This document shows, piece after piece, positions 47,222 to 58,595 of a stretch of DNA of 64,000 bases. The stretch spans positions 97,227,140 to 97,291,139 of the forward strand of contig OZ020598.1 in the NCBI GenBank assembly GCA_963971535.1, read 5' to 3'. How positions within the stretch are numbered: position 1 is the stretch's first letter; each line of letters opens with the position of its first letter. The notes beneath the pieces were generated by a model that was not told the DNA's origin, searched no databases, and saw nothing but the letters and a program-made list of their open reading frames with translations. This DNA comes from Notolepis coatsorum. Its lineage: Eukaryota > Chordata > Actinopteri > Aulopiformes > Paralepididae. A program made the translations under genes and the position numbers.

Positions 47222-48279
47222 TGTGACGGTTGAAACACAGCACAAGAGGCTAAAAGCGGATATGCCTCTGTGAGACAAGACCAATGTGTAAGACTGGTTG
47301 AATCTATACAATAATAGATTAGAGACAAGACACACAGGTAAAATAATGCCTTAAGTCTGTAGGAAACTAAAACCATATCAAATTAGAAAGTAATTTACAA
47401 AGATTTTAATACCATTTTAGGAATGTCAAAGCTGGTTAAATAATAAAGCATTTTCCTTTAAATCATAGAGTAATACGAAGTGTCAGTTTGGTAAATAGGG
47501 TTTGGTGCTGGCTCTTGTGGACTGATTGGTATTAACCTAAGAAGCAATGACTGTACTGGGTTAATGCTAGATAGGCCATTGATTCATGACACAAACCATA
47601 TAAAGGGAAGGTTAAAAGGTCTGAGTCAGCAGACCCCCCCTCTGTTCACTGAAGGAAGACACCGGCAAGGAGATCGAGGAGGGGGGGGGCAGCTAGCCCC
47701 CACAGAGGAAGTCAGGGGGGGCGGACCAGCCTCCCCCCAGAGAGGTCATCTAAGGAGAAACGCCATGTATGGAAACAAGGAAACTATGGGGGGAAATCAG
47801 GGTATAAAACAATGTATTTGGTGAGAGAGAGAGCAGGCCAGCTCATGACCCGCCACGACCATCATCCCCAGGGGGTCTGATGCTGCGCCTCCACCTCTCC
47901 ACCGACTGTTACTACTTTGCCCTACGTGAGTAAACTGTATATGGAATAATCACTGTTTGTGATAACTTAGAGTAAGATGTCTATCTTAAAACCAGGTTTA
48001 ACCATGTGGTGGCAGAGAGTACTATTGGTCTATTTCATTGATAAACATGACTACTATTTATGTGCAAAAACTGTCTTGATGTGACGCAGCCACAGTGTAA
48101 GGGCTATTTGATTATATACACCTCATCAATCCTTTTGTACAAACATGTCTATGATGAATAATTCCTGTATGTAACTAATGCATTATCCACTCTTGGCCGC
48201 TCGGCAAATAAATGAGTTTGGTTGAAATATAGTTCCTTTTGTCTGGCTATACACGTTTATTTCTCATCTGACTAAGTCA
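47222..48279 (+). mobile_element. Possible solo LTR of a retrovirus-like element
   Basis: The segment begins TGTGACGG and ends AAGTCA. A TATAAAA box lies at about 47802, a donor-like GTGAGT follows at about 47927, and AATAAA lies at about 48207, about 70 bp before the end. That order fits U3-R-U5. The flanking tetramers aggg and gggg match at three of four positions only. No second copy and no coding region are present in the window. The boundaries are tentative, and a composite of unrelated signals cannot be excluded. Confidence 0.3.
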
Positions 48280-48759
48280 GGGGAGGAGACCAAGTTTCCA
48301 TCACTCTCCTTTTCCTCCTTCCAGTTAGCAACCTCATTGTGCTGCAATTAACCTTAGATATTCATTAAGAATATACGACAGCTCCTATGCTCAATTTACC
48401 CCATAAGTTGTGCCATCAGACCACTTTTTTGGACATGCTATATTATCTAAACGGTTATGTTCACCCTGATTCAGATTGGCTGTAGTGATTCACAACATTC
48501 TGAAATATATGCTGATATCTATCAGTTAGCAACAAAACTATAATTGCCTTCATGTAGTGATCCTGTTAGCAACTTCATTTGTGACACTTTAGTTTCTGTA
48601 TTTAACGTGTATTCCCTGTTTGTTCATGTGCTGTGCCGTTTGAAGGCGATATATTTAAGGGCTGTTTGATTTCCACTGGTGGTCTTTCCTTGTCCTTCTT
48701 CCCTGCAGAACAACAACATTGAACATCACCAGAGGGCTAACTAAAAAGGCAAATTACTG
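48280..48759. other. Intergenic DNA with a MITE relic
   Basis: The short match to the Harbinger-like MITE at about 48395-48425 is the only feature recognised. Confidence 0.4.
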
Positions 48760-49001
48760 CATTTATATAACAGCTTCTATCCAAAGTGCTTTACAATTTG
48801 TTCCTCACATTTCACCCATTTACTGACACATTCACACACCGACGGCAGAGGCAACCATGCAAGGTGCCAACCTGCTCATCAGGAGCAATTAGGGGTTAAG
48901 TGTCTTCCTCAAGGACACGCTGCCTGGGAGGAGTGGCAATCGAACCGGGAACCTCCCGATTACCAGACGACTGCTCTACCTCCTGAGTCACTGTCGCCCA
49001 C
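48760..49001 (-). mobile_element. tRNA-derived SINE, family B, minus strand (copy 2)
   Basis: Same structure as the copy at 33970-34232. Box B on the minus strand reads GGTTCGATTGC, one change from consensus. Confidence 0.7.
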
Positions 49002-49154
49002 TAAGGAGAATACAATGAGGCAAGGGGATGTGATGTCTGATTGCTCCTCCAATCATCACTGTTGCAACGGTTGTGATTGGAGGATCAAGAAAAGAGGGCG
49101 GGTTTGAGATAGGTACATTTGGAACCAAATGCAGCCTCCCTGACCTGATGTGCA

Positions 49155-49410
49155 GTTATGCTGCTCTGATTAGAGGTTATGTTAAAGTGGTATATGGTTC
49201 AGTTGTGCTGCTCTGATTAAAGGTTATGTTAAAGTGGTGTTTGGTCCAGTTGTGCTGCTCTGATTAAAGGTTATGTTAAAGCGGTGTTTGGTCCAGTTAT
49301 GCTGCTCTGATTAAAGGTCATGTTTAAGTGGTGTTTGATCCAGTTATGCTGCTCTGATTAAAGGTCATGTTAAAGTGGTGTTTGATCCAGTTATGCTGCT
49401 CTAATTACGT
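49155..49410. repeat. 47-bp minisatellite
   Basis: About five and a half copies of a 47-bp unit containing gctgctctgattaaaggtta. Related single units occur at about 61330-61380 and 52350-52400, so the array grew from a dispersed repeat. Confidence 0.88.
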
Positions 49411-49498
49411 CCTCTTGAAGTTGACAGGCTTCAAATGTGAGAGTAGTTTCAATTTTCAAGTTTCTTTAATAGTTGTCATACAGAAGTACAGAATACTT

Positions 49499-50389
49499 TT
49501 ATACAAAATGCTTCTTACTGTTTCGCTCCAGAGACTGTGTTAGACAAGATAATATGAAATAAAATAGTTTCTCTTTTGTTTTGCTGACATTCAGGGAGAG
49601 GCAGTTCTCCTGACACCACTGTGACAGATTCTCTACCTCTTCCAGGTAGGCCCTCTCGTCGTTGGCAGAGATCAGGCCCACCACTACTGTGTCATCAGCA
49701 AATTTGATGATTGTGTTGTTGTTCCGCTGTGCCACGCAGTCATGTGTGTACAGGGAGTAGAGGAGGGGGCTCAGAACACAGCCCTGGGGGGCCCCTATGT
49801 TGAGCGTGATGGATGAGGAGGTGCAGTTGCCTGCTCTTACCACCTGGGGTCTGCCCATCAGGAAGTCCAAGACCCACTGGCAGAGGTCATAGTTCAAGCC
49901 CAGGTCCCTGAGCTTGGCTGTGAGTTTGGAGGGGACTATGGTATTAAATGCTGAGCTGTAGTCAATGAACAGCATTCTCACATAGTTCCCCTGCCTCTTG
50001 TCCAGGTGTGATGCTGCTGTGTGCAGCACATGGGCTATGGCATCCTCCGTGGATCTGTTAGGGCGGTATGCAAATTGCAGGGGGTCCAGGTTGATGGGGA
50101 GGGAGGAACAGATGTAGCCCTTCACTAGCTTCTCAAAGCACTTCATGGCTATGGAGGTGAGGGCTACAGGGCGGTAGTCGTTGAGGCAAGCGGTGGAGGT
50201 GGACTTCTTCAGACAGGTGGGGATGACAGCCTGTTCTAAGGACAGGTTAAAGATGTCAGTGAATACCGGGGCCAGTTGGTCGGCACAGACTTTTAGGACG
50301 CGGCCGGGGATGCCATCCGGTCCTGCTGCCTTCCTGATATTCACTTTTTTAAAGGTCCGCCTCACCTCATGCTCTGTTACCCTGAACAC
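49499..50389 (-). pseudogene. LINE reverse transcriptase fragment
   Basis: Contains motifs typical of jockey/CR1/L2-group [14 protein letters not shown] near residue 22, [10 protein letters not shown] near 70, [15 protein letters not shown] near 103, and the catalytic FADD near 229. A few residues are missing before NDYRPVAL, where other copies carry a VPK-rich stretch, and the thumb region after SLNVSKTKE is replaced by unrelated residues. Not functional. Confidence 0.9.
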
Positions 50390-50399
50390 TGAGTCTCCA

Positions 50400-50828
50400 T
50401 CAGCAGACCCCCCCCCCCATTGCCGTGGCTTGTAGGCTGGTGTTGTTATTCACAGCCTCAAACCTTGCATAGAAGGTATTGAGATCATTTGCTAAGGAGA
50501 TGTCACTGTTCAGTTTGAGGGAGGTGCCTTTGTAATCTGTCATTGTTCTGAGGCCCTGCCACATACCTCTAGAGTCAGCCTGTTCAAACTGAAGTTCAAC
50601 TTTATCCCTGTAATGCCGTTTTGCCTCTATTACTGCTCTCCTGACATTGTATCTTGCCGTCTTGTGTTCTTCCATGTTGCCTGTCGCCAGCCCGGTGTTG
50701 TAGGCTGAGGTGCGCACTTTCAGAGCCTCACGGACGGATTTATCTACCCAAGGCTTTTGATTTGGGTAGATTCTAATTGTGGTAGAGGGGATTGTTTCTT
50801 CTACCAGAGTACAGACAAAGTCAAGCAC
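50400..50828 (-). pseudogene. LINE ORF2 linker fragment upstream of RT
   Basis: 142 codons of the region between endonuclease and RT, with the recognisable KPWVDKSVREAL and YNVRRAVIEAKRHYRDKVE motifs. It precedes the RT fragment in element orientation and is out of frame with it by the C-run length difference. Confidence 0.8.
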
Positions 50829-50869
50829 CGTAGATCATCTTCATACATTTTTGCCATGTTTTCTATGCA

Positions 50870-51067
50870 AAATCATTTTCTTCAAAGTAACTAGTAACTG
50901 ATGGATACATGTAGTGGAGTAAAAAGTACAATATTTTCTTTAAAATGTAGTGGAGTAAAAGTATAAAGCTCCCTAAGATGAAAATACTCACGTAAAGTGC
51001 AAGGAGCTCGAAATTGTACTCAAGTACAGTACTTGAGTAAACGTACTTAGTTACTTCCCACCACTGG
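50870..51067. mobile_element. Relic of a hAT-type MITE end
   Basis: The stretch with gtagtggagtaaaaagtac and acttgagtaaacgtacttag ending cccaccactg is a familiar fish MITE end rich in AGTAC/GTACT words. Only one end is present. The LINE insertion may have removed the other. Confidence 0.45.
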
Positions 51068-51194
51068 AAACACAGGAGGGTGTTTTCGCGGCGGCCGCCA
51101 CAAGACCAAGGCTTCTCTCCCGCAGGCTGAAGCACATGTGTTTTTAGCATCTACGTTGCTATAGCAACAGCTCATCTCTGCTGTGTCTACAGTA

Positions 51195-51397
51195 ATGTAT
51201 GTTAAACCCTTTCACTGCCGCACTACCAAACGGTTAACCCTTTCACTCCGACAATACACAGAAGGTTAACCCTTTCACTGCCACACAACAGCAGGTTAAC
51301 CCTTTCACTGCCACACTACAGAAGGTTAACCCTTTACTATCACACTACCGACGGTAGTAAAGGGTTAATCTTCTGTAGTGTGGCAGTGAAAGGGTTA
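51195..51397. repeat. 33-bp tandem array ending in an inverted copy
   Basis: Four or five direct units built on ggttaaccctttcactgcca and cactacagaa are followed by two units in the opposite orientation. About 51298-51350 and 51353-51397 therefore form a long hairpin around cgacgg. Confidence 0.88.
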
Positions 51398-52429
51398 AAG
51401 AAAAACCTGATCTCTACAGCACGAGCTGATGACAGCCGGCAGAGAGGGCTTTCCAGCCTCGTCAAAAGTATCGACTTGAAGCGGAAGGTATGGTCTGCCC
51501 CGAGAGTGTTACAGCCTCAAGTCCCCTTATAAAAAAAATTACAGAGGCAGAACATTCACACATGAACCCAGGTTCCATAGATTCTTTAAATATGTATTTA
51601 ACCTTTATTTACCCAGGCAGGCAAGTAAGAACAAATTCGTATACAAAAGCAGCCTGCCCAAAAAGCAAAGACCTTTTGAGGGAGGGGGGGGGGGGGGGGC
51701 TGGAAGGCTGCAACAAAAACAAGGTTATGTACATGCATACAAGTAAATCAAAATAAAAAAAAATACAGTAGCAAATAGTATACAAGGAACATTACAATAA
51801 ACAAGGGAGAGAGAAGGAAAGAGAGAGAGAGGGAAAAAGAGAAAGGGAGAGTTAGAACCAGAGGGAGAGAGAGAGAAGAAAGGGGGAGAAGGAGGGAGGT
51901 ATTGTGAGGGGACATAGGGGGAGGAGAGAAGAGGGCTATGCGTGCGATTGGGAGGCAGTCGGCAAGTGCAACAGTCGGTTAGATGTTCATTCTATTTTAT
52001 TCATACTTGTATTTTGTCCTCTGCAAACTGGCTGTCATTTATCATCTTCCTCTTCCTTCACCAAAGATAAATTAAAGCTACGTAATAGTCCTTCATAACG
52101 TAACATGTGTCATTCGGTGAACGCTTTTAACCCAAAGCACCTTACAATTCCATGGAAGCATACATGATTTAGCATGGGTAGGCCCAGTGCCAACTGAACC
52201 CCCAATCCCGACCCACTTACGGTGGTGCCGTGCACTACCCATCGAGCTGCAGGGAAAACCTTTGATATTGAACCTTCTTAATTATTCAAGTATATGCATG
52301 CATTCTACATGACATTTTAGCATTTCCACAAGCAATCAATCCCTGTAAATACATTAACCTCTAAAAGGTTATATAAAAAATGGTTAACGGGTTGGTCGTG
52401 GGCAGGTTTGAATGTTGGAAGTGTATCAT
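51398..52429. other. Repeat-rich intergenic DNA, no gene recognised
   Basis: About 51590-51660 matches a common fish interspersed repeat (tttaacctttatttacccag). A G run lies at 51684-51699, and GA-rich DNA at about 51805-51945. A dispersed unit with ctctaaaaggttat at about 52352 recurs near 61328. Confidence 0.5.
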
Positions 52430-52500
52430 TTTGATGAGGTCGTTTGGAACGTACCTAGTGGGCTCATGATCTGGAAGGTCAGCGGTTCGATCCCCAGGAC

Positions 52501-52871
52501 GCGTGTATATTTTCCCTAACGGAGTTGCACTTCCGCATTCAGTTTGCGCTAACAATCGCGGCAGCAGGCTGTTACCCTAACCCTAACCTTAACCAACTAA
52601 CCCTAACCATAACCGTAACCTTAACCCTAACCTTAACCAACTAATCCTAACCCTAACCTTAACCAACTAACCCTAACCCTAACCCTAACCCTAACCCTAA
52701 CCTTAACCCTAACCTTAACCAACTTCGAAAGAGAGCGACTTCGAAAGAGTCGCCAAGCTTAACCAGTTTGTTATGAGTAACGCGATTGGCGCTAAAAAAA
52801 ACTGTCAGTGGCCAATCAGATTGCGCAAAACGAACGCGGAAGTGCAACTCCATTAGGGAAAATATACACGC
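52501..52871. mobile_element. 371-bp TIR element with 9-bp target duplication and telomere-like interior
   Basis: Inverted ends of about 36 bp (GCGTGTATATTTTCCCTAA at 52501 and its complement ending at 52871) differ at about one position. Exact nonamers ccccaggac flank it (52492-52500 and 52872-52880). The interior holds about 150 bp of TAACCCTAACC/CTTAACC repeats at 52573-52722. There is no coding frame. Ends and target resemble those at 4414-5490 and 54016-54555. Confidence 0.88.
52573..52722. repeat. Telomere-like CCCTAA/CCTTAACC array
   Basis: A mixture of exact CCCTAA hexamers and longer ccttaaccaacta units, wholly inside the 371-bp element. It is cargo of that element and not an independent telomere scar. 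Confidence 0.9.
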
Positions 52872-53396
52872 CCCCAGGACGGCAGGAAATACCGGGCGCT
52901 TAACCCTTCAAGCCCCTCGGGGTCGTACCGGGGCAAGTCCCAGGTGTGGATGTGAAGTAGGGGCGTTGCTGAAGAAGAGGCTACGTGATTAGCACAACCC
53001 CTCTGGTTAAATGAAGGTTAAAACAGACCTACTACTAGTCTGACTCACATGATATAAGACTGTGGGTCTAAACCAGTGTTGTAGTCGAGTCACTAAATCT
53101 CGAGTCAGAGTCGAGTCTCGAGTCCCCAGTGTTCAAGTCCGAGTCGCCAAAGAAGAGCCAGAGTCAAGTCCCCATTACCCTAGTTCAAGTCTGAGTCCAA
53201 GTCACCAAGGTTGAGTCGTTACTCCACAGTCAAAGAGCTGACGTACAAATAAAAAAAAAAGTCTACATTAAATACACAGCCGTCACTGTTTCAAGGGGAG
53301 TTTATTTACTTTGTGACACAATAGCCAAACAAATACATCAATATCGTATGCCAAATGATTAGGGCTTATACAAAAAAAAGTTAGAATAAATAAGTG

Positions 53397-53920
53397 GGAA
53401 TCACCAGAGGCCTCACGATACGATACTATCACGATACTTGAGTCACGATACAATAGTATTGCGATACTAAATATATTGCGATATGCTGAGTATTGCGATA
53501 TTAATATTGTGATATATTGCGATTTATTACCTTTTTTCAACTGCAAAGTAAAACTTTGTCAACATGTTTTATCTAATAAATAAAGTTCAGTCTGTTCATC
53601 TCACTTCAATAATTTTTATTGCAGAACATGGTATTTTCTCAAGCAGACAGATGTAAACACTGTAATCTGTGGTGCATGTACCTGACAAACTGAACTGTTT
53701 GTATTACAGTCATATTCCAACTTAACTGAATGCACATGTGTGTAGACTACTGTACTATTACAGGTATTGAAATAACAATGCAACTTCCTTATACTAATAA
53801 AATAATAATAATAATAATTTTATAAAAAATTAAATATCGATACTTGGCGTCCCTGTATCGATACAGTATCGCCACGCAAAGTATCGCGATACTACTACGT
53901 ATCGATTTTTTTCCCCACCC
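53397..53920. repeat. CGATA-rich interspersed repeat
   Basis: Many copies of gcgatact, cacgatac and gtatcg at both ends around an AT-rich middle, bounded by ccagaggcctcacgatac and tttttttccccacccct. A familiar fish repeat type. Class and exact ends are uncertain. Confidence 0.5.
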
Positions 53921-54015
53921 CTAAGTCAGAGTCCTCGTCTGCACCTTCCGAGTCCGAATGCAGTCAATGCTCGAGTCCAAGTCGAACCCATGAGTCCTGA
54001 AAATCAGTCCTGGAC

Positions 54016-54555
54016 GCCTGTACCGGTTCCGCAACTATAAGTTACTTCCGGGGTAGGCCTGACAGGCACGTGACGCGGCAGCCTCAGGACGCGCAACGAG
54101 GCTGCTGAGAGCTGTCGCGCGGAAATAGGCTGTCTATTGCCATTCTCTAAGACGAACTCTAACCTTAACCAGCTCCTTAACAGCGCCTAAACTTAACCGT
54201 TCTAACCTTAACCAACTCCGAAACAATGCCTAACCTTAACCTTAACCTTAACCATGCCTAACCTTAACCGGCGAAAGAATACACGTTAAAAAAAAAATCA
54301 CGTTAAAAAAAAAAAATTATGGGATTCGAACTCGTCAACAACGGACCGCAGGACCACAGGATGGCTGCTCTGCCAGGTAAGCTGAAGCGCCGAATGAAAA
54401 TCATGGCGGATTAGGGCGGTTACATAATTCCGCAAGCTCTGCCGCTCCGCTCCGCGGAGCGTGCCGCACGGCAGAGAAAGTTGCGCGTCACGTGCCTGTC
54501 GGGGCCAATCAGGCCTACCCCGGAAGTAACTTATAGTTGCGGAACAGTAACAGGC
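54016..54555. mobile_element. 540-bp TIR element with exact 9-bp target duplication
   Basis: Ends are GCCTGTAC and GTAACAGGC, with inverted repeats that continue through ttccgcaactataagttact for about 47 bp with a few changes. Exact nonamers gtcctggac flank it (54007-54015 and 54556-54564). The interior has (CCTTAA)n-type repeats at about 54160-54270 and no coding frame. It lies within a hAT-like MITE, so it is younger than that copy. Confidence 0.88.
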
Positions 54556-54582
54556 GTCCTGGACTTGAGTACTACAACACTG

Positions 54583-55934
54583 CACGCTATTGGACGACTG
54601 TTTCAGGGGACTGTTAAAAAAACGATTCTAAGCCGAACCACAACATGCAACAAAGGTTGTAACCATCCACAACAGAGTATAGACCGGCAATGTCACAAAC
54701 TCTTTCATTCATTTGTTAACCCCTTAAGCCCGACGGGCCCGGTAAGGGGCCGGAATTTAATATCACGTCATAAATAGATCAACACAGTCTGTATTAATGG
54801 ATGTTGTGTTTTTTTTTTTCAAATGTAGCCAAGAGTAAAGACCCTAACCCTAACAAAACAGCAGTCAAAGTGTATATTATTAGCACTACGTTTGTTTATC
54901 AATGATTTTAAGTGTTATTAGCGGAGGTGCTTGTGACGGAGCGGCTATGCGAGCGGCTATGCGAGCAGCGCGCATACACACACGCATGAACACACACACA
55001 CACACACACACACCAAACTTTCACCATTCCCTTCTGTTATTGTACCGAGAACGTCAAACCCCCCCCCATCTCATTAATTTCCTTTACCGTCAGTAGCACA
55101 ACCAAGGGTGCACACACCTGGGAGTGCTACATTCATTCATATTATCATACATACATGTGTATGTGTATACATTCATACATATATTTATTATATCATGTCT
55201 GATATTGTATAGTGTATTTGTGTTTTGTTATTTCGCTTGTGTCACTGTTTTGTAAGTAAATGTCACCTGTGCCCCGTGGGAGGCCGGCGCATAAAGAACA
55301 CCAACCATACTTGTTCCGACTATGCCATTGTTTTGTGGGAGTTTTGAGGAGTTCTAATGAGAACCCTGCCACAGTGCTATACTGTAGATACAATTGTATG
55401 TAGAGTAGTCTTCTTCTTTTAATAATACATCAATAGCTTTTAGAAAGGTGTGGTAGGAAAAAAAGTATTGCTTTCCCCCCAAAACAAAAGTATTCATGAA
55501 TTTATCCCAAACAAATGTGTAGGTCCAAAATTTATATTGTTGTTCTCTCCTCCCTACTTCTCATTTCCCCACGTGGAATGCACCTGGTTGGATAAAGGAC
55601 ATACCGGTGCTCTAGTGCGACACCTAGTGGCTGAACGTTATCTATAGAACCTTTAATTGATGAATAGTTTATTTTCGGTCTTTGTTTACAGATAAATCAA
55701 AAACACACATGTGTGGACTTTCAAAAGGAAAAGAAAAGAAGAAAAAAATCACAAATGTACATATTCAAAGTAAGCTCACACACAAAATCCAAACTCAATG
55801 ACCGAAAAAAGGAATAGGCTGAAGCACATGCTTATTTTTGTCTATCCTTTACAATTCTTAAAAACTAAATATACTTTAATATAAGAAAGAAAAACTTAAA
55901 ATATGCTGCAAGATATACTTTTTTTTCTTTTTCT
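54583..55934. other. Intergenic DNA, no gene recognised
   Basis: A short (CA)n at about 54985-55011, a C run near 55060-55068, and CATA-rich DNA near 55130-55190. Open frames show no similarity. Confidence 0.45.
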
Positions 55935-56396
55935 TTAAGAGAAAAAAAGAGAAAAATAAATGTTTGATGTTTTACTCAAAACTGTACTCTGTATTTTATC
56001 ATTCAGGGCCTTTTTAAATCTCCCCTGAGAAGTACACAACTTCAACCCGTCACTAAGACTATTCCACAATTTAACTCCCAAAATTGAAACACATTGAAAC
56101 ACTTTTACATTAGTTCTTACCTTTTTACATGTTTTAAGAATACACAACCCTCTTAAATTATACTTTCCTTCTCTTGGTTGAAAGAAACATTGAATACAAG
56201 CTGGTAGGTTCTTACTCTTAGCACGAAAAATTATCTCCAAGGTTTTTATGTAAACCATATCTACACATTTTAATGTGCAGGACTTTATGAATAATTGATT
56301 TTTCGATTCAAGGTAACTAGCTTTATTTATTATTCTAATAGCTATTTTCTGTTGTTTAATAATAGGATCTATATTTGTTTTGTAAACATTCCTCAT
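55935..56396 (-). pseudogene. C-terminal fragment of a LINE ORF2
   Basis: 153 codons with KTNIDPIIKQQKIAIRIINK near the start and GVKLWNSLSDGLK near 108, motifs seen after the RT domain in fish non-LTR retrotransposons of the jockey/CR1-like group. RT and endonuclease are absent. An A-rich stretch on the element side (about 55915-55935) may be the tail. A 5'-truncated relic. Confidence 0.65.
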
Positions 56397-56846
56397 TCAA
56401 TAATTAATCTGGTATTTTCTTCACTCAAGGTTAGCTGCGCTGCCTCTAGTGGCGACTCACATGTATGGCCAGTTAAACTTCCAATCGCAAACATACAGTA
56501 GCTAACTCCTACTGTACAACCGTCTAGTAGACTCCAGAGCTGAGAGCCCACAGCTAATGTCTCAAGACCAAGATATGACAGCAAGAAAATCATTACATTT
56601 AACTGACACTGCTTGACAGACAATTTAATATTAGCTATTGATTTGTAGGTTATGCTTCTGTAGTCGCATTAATTTGATGCTGTATTGATTAGGGGCTATC
56701 GTTATTTCCGCCACCAGCTGCCACTCTTCAGTGATGCATCGTAACCCCAAACGGCACCGTTTCTGCACAGAGAAGTAGGGAACTGTGTGTTGCTTTCAAG
56801 CGTCCCTCGGTTTTGCTGTCTTGTCTTCTTCTAGATAGAATATAAA
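56397..56846. other. Intergenic DNA, no gene recognised
   Basis: No supported feature. Confidence 0.4.
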
Positions 56847-57089
56847 TGGCAAATAGTGGCTTTTATGCAAATCCACAATTTGTTCCTCACATTTGACCCA
56901 TTCACTAACACATTCACACACCGACGGCGGAGGCGACCATGCAACGTGCCAACCTGCTCATCACGAGCAATCAGGGGTTAAGTGTCTTGCTCAAGGACAC
57001 TTCGACATGCTGCCCGGGAGGAGCGGGAATCAAACCGGGAACCTCTGGATTACCAGATGACTGCTCTACCTCCCGAGCCACTTTCACCC
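56847..57089 (-). mobile_element. tRNA-derived SINE, family B, minus strand (copy 3)
   Basis: Same head and body as the copies at 33970-34232 and 48760-49001, with box B-like GGTTTGATTCC on the minus strand. The 3' segment with the GCGCTTT word is partly deleted. Confidence 0.7.
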
Positions 57090-57180
57090 CCATAATAGTG
57101 ACTATTATGTTCCTATGTGTGTTAATCTTGTTATTTACATAAGAGACATTAACTCTACATCCTACTGTACTAGTGAAGTG

Positions 57181-57787
57181 GCCGTTTGGAGGGCGTGGCA
57201 GTTTGGAGGGCGTGGCCTTTTGGAGGGTGTGGCTGTTTGGAGGGCGTGGCAGTTTGGAGGGCATGGCCTTTTGGAGGGCATGGCTGTTTGGAGGGCATGG
57301 CCTTTTGGAGGGTGTGGCTGTTTGGAGGCTGTGGCCGTTTGGAGGGTGTGGCCGTTTGGAGGGTGTGGCCGTTTGGAGGGTGTGGCCGTTTGGAGGGCGT
57401 GGCCTTTTGGAGGGCGTGGCCGTTTGGAGGGTGTGGCCGTTTGGAGGGTGTGGCCGTTTGGAGGGTGTGGCCGTTTGGAGGGTGTGGCCGTTTGGAGGCT
57501 GTGGCTGTTTGCAGCGCATGGTAGTTTGGAGGGCATGGTCGTTTTTGGAGGGCGTGGCCTTTTGGAGGGTGTGGCCGTTTGGAGGGTGTGGCCGTTTGGA
57601 GGGCGTGGCCGTTTCCAGCGCATGGCAGTTAGGAGGGCGTGGCCGTTGGGTGGGTGTGGCCATGTGGAGGGCGTGGCCGTTTGGAGGGCGTGGCCGTTTA
57701 GAGGGCGTGGCCGGTTGGAGGGCGTGGCCGTTTGGAGGGCGTGGCCGTTTAGAGGGCATGGCCGGTTGGAGGGCATGGCCGTTTGAA
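57181..57787. repeat. 17-bp minisatellite with GGGCGTGG/GGGTGTGG core
   Basis: About 35 copies of a unit GGAGGG(C/T)GTGGCCGTTT, with point variants and one extra TTT near 57543. Both strands are open over 200 codons only because the unit lacks stops. Each unit contains GGGCGTGG or GGGTGTGG, a match to the GC/CACCC box bound by Sp/KLF factors. Any regulatory role is inference. Confidence 0.93.
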
Positions 57788-58151
57788 GCGTGTGCCCATT
57801 CGAAGAGGACCGATTGCGTGATCCCCAGAAGTGAATGGTTGCAGCATGGTGGAGACCTTCGGTATGGCTGTTTTCAGCGTGGCGGAGGGATGGCTGCTTG
57901 CAGCATTAGTCATCTGGTCACTCAACACCACACTCCCTTCGGTCCTCCGCAACACACCCGTCAAACCTAAAGATCAATGTTATAGCGCCACCATTTGGCC
58001 AAATGGCACCAGGTTTGACAGCACTCCCCTGGGGCCTCAGGAACACACCTGTCCATCGGATGAACGGTGCTCAGGATATGTGAAGGACAGACATGCGCTA
58101 TAGCACCACCATCTGGCCAAATGGCACCAAATTCTAAATTTGAAATTATTT
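57788..58151. other. Intergenic DNA with a repeated 30-bp word
   Basis: A stretch with atagc(g/a)ccaccat(t/c)tggcca occurs twice (about 57981 and 58099), both followed by aatggcacca. No gene recognised. Confidence 0.45.
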
Positions 58152-58595
58152 ACATTTTGTCATTTAGCTGACGCTTTTATCCAAAGCGACAAGTCAGTAG
58201 GAAGGGTACAACTCTATCAGCTGAGTAACAATGTCCATCAAAGTGTTAAGACTTGAGTGCTGCAGTGTTGAGTGTATGTTATAGTGTATATTAGGAAGAG
58301 TGCATGACAGTAAGAAGGCTATTTTATTTATTATAAAAATTATTTCTTTTAGATATTGATTGAAGAAGTGAGTCTTCAGTCGACGGCAAAAGATTGGTCG
58401 GGTTTCGGCTGTCCTAATTGTGGTGGGAAGTTCGTTCCACCATTGTCGGGCGAGGACCAAGAATAGGCGGCTTCTCTTTGATGACCCTCCCGGAGCTCAG
58501 ACAGGAGTAGGTCTGAGGAGACCAGAGGATGCAGAGCGTAGGGGTCTTGAAGGTGTGTAGTTAGAGACCATTGACCGGAGGTAGGCGGGAGTGGT
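58152..58595. repeat. Fish interspersed repeat with GACGCTTTTATCCAAAGCGA
   Basis: It begins with a word found in very many fish genomes and continues through gttcgttccaccattgtcgg. I know it as a dispersed non-coding repeat and cannot assign a class. Confidence 0.45.

Larger units (their letters stand above)
49448..50828 (-). mobile_element. CR1/L2/Rex-like LINE, 5'-truncated and internally deleted
   Basis: On the minus strand it runs from about 50828 to a 3' end with aaagaaacttgaaa at about 49448. Two frame pieces cover the pre-RT region and the reverse transcriptase core. A frame change occurs at a C run of about ten bases (50409-50418). The RT part stops soon after the SLNVSKTKE motif and joins directly to 3' untranslated sequence, so the C-terminal region is deleted. 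Confidence 0.88.
52430..53000 (+). mobile_element. tRNA-like SINE split by a DNA element
   Basis: A head with box B-like GGTTCGATCCC ends at the 9-bp duplication ccccaggac. Sequence resumes at 52881 after the insert. Only box B is clear. Box A is weak, so the SINE call is tentative. Confidence 0.4.
53074..54582. mobile_element. hAT-like MITE carrying two further insertions
   Basis: Ends are CAGTGTTGTAGT and ACTACAACACTG, an exact 12-bp inverted repeat. The subterminal regions are rich in GAGTC/GACTC words on both sides. The flanking octamers (gtctaaac and cacgctat) do not match. A CGATA-rich segment (about 53397-53920) and the element at 54016-54555 lie inside. No transposase frame. Confidence 0.7.

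Noticed and set aside
52573-52722. Telomere-like repeat considered as a chromosome fusion scar
   Set aside because: It lies wholly between the TIRs of a 371-bp element with an exact 9-bp duplication.
57115-57970. Frames of 200-265 codons on both strands over the 17-bp minisatellite
   Set aside because: Unit lacks stops on either strand; no unique coding part.
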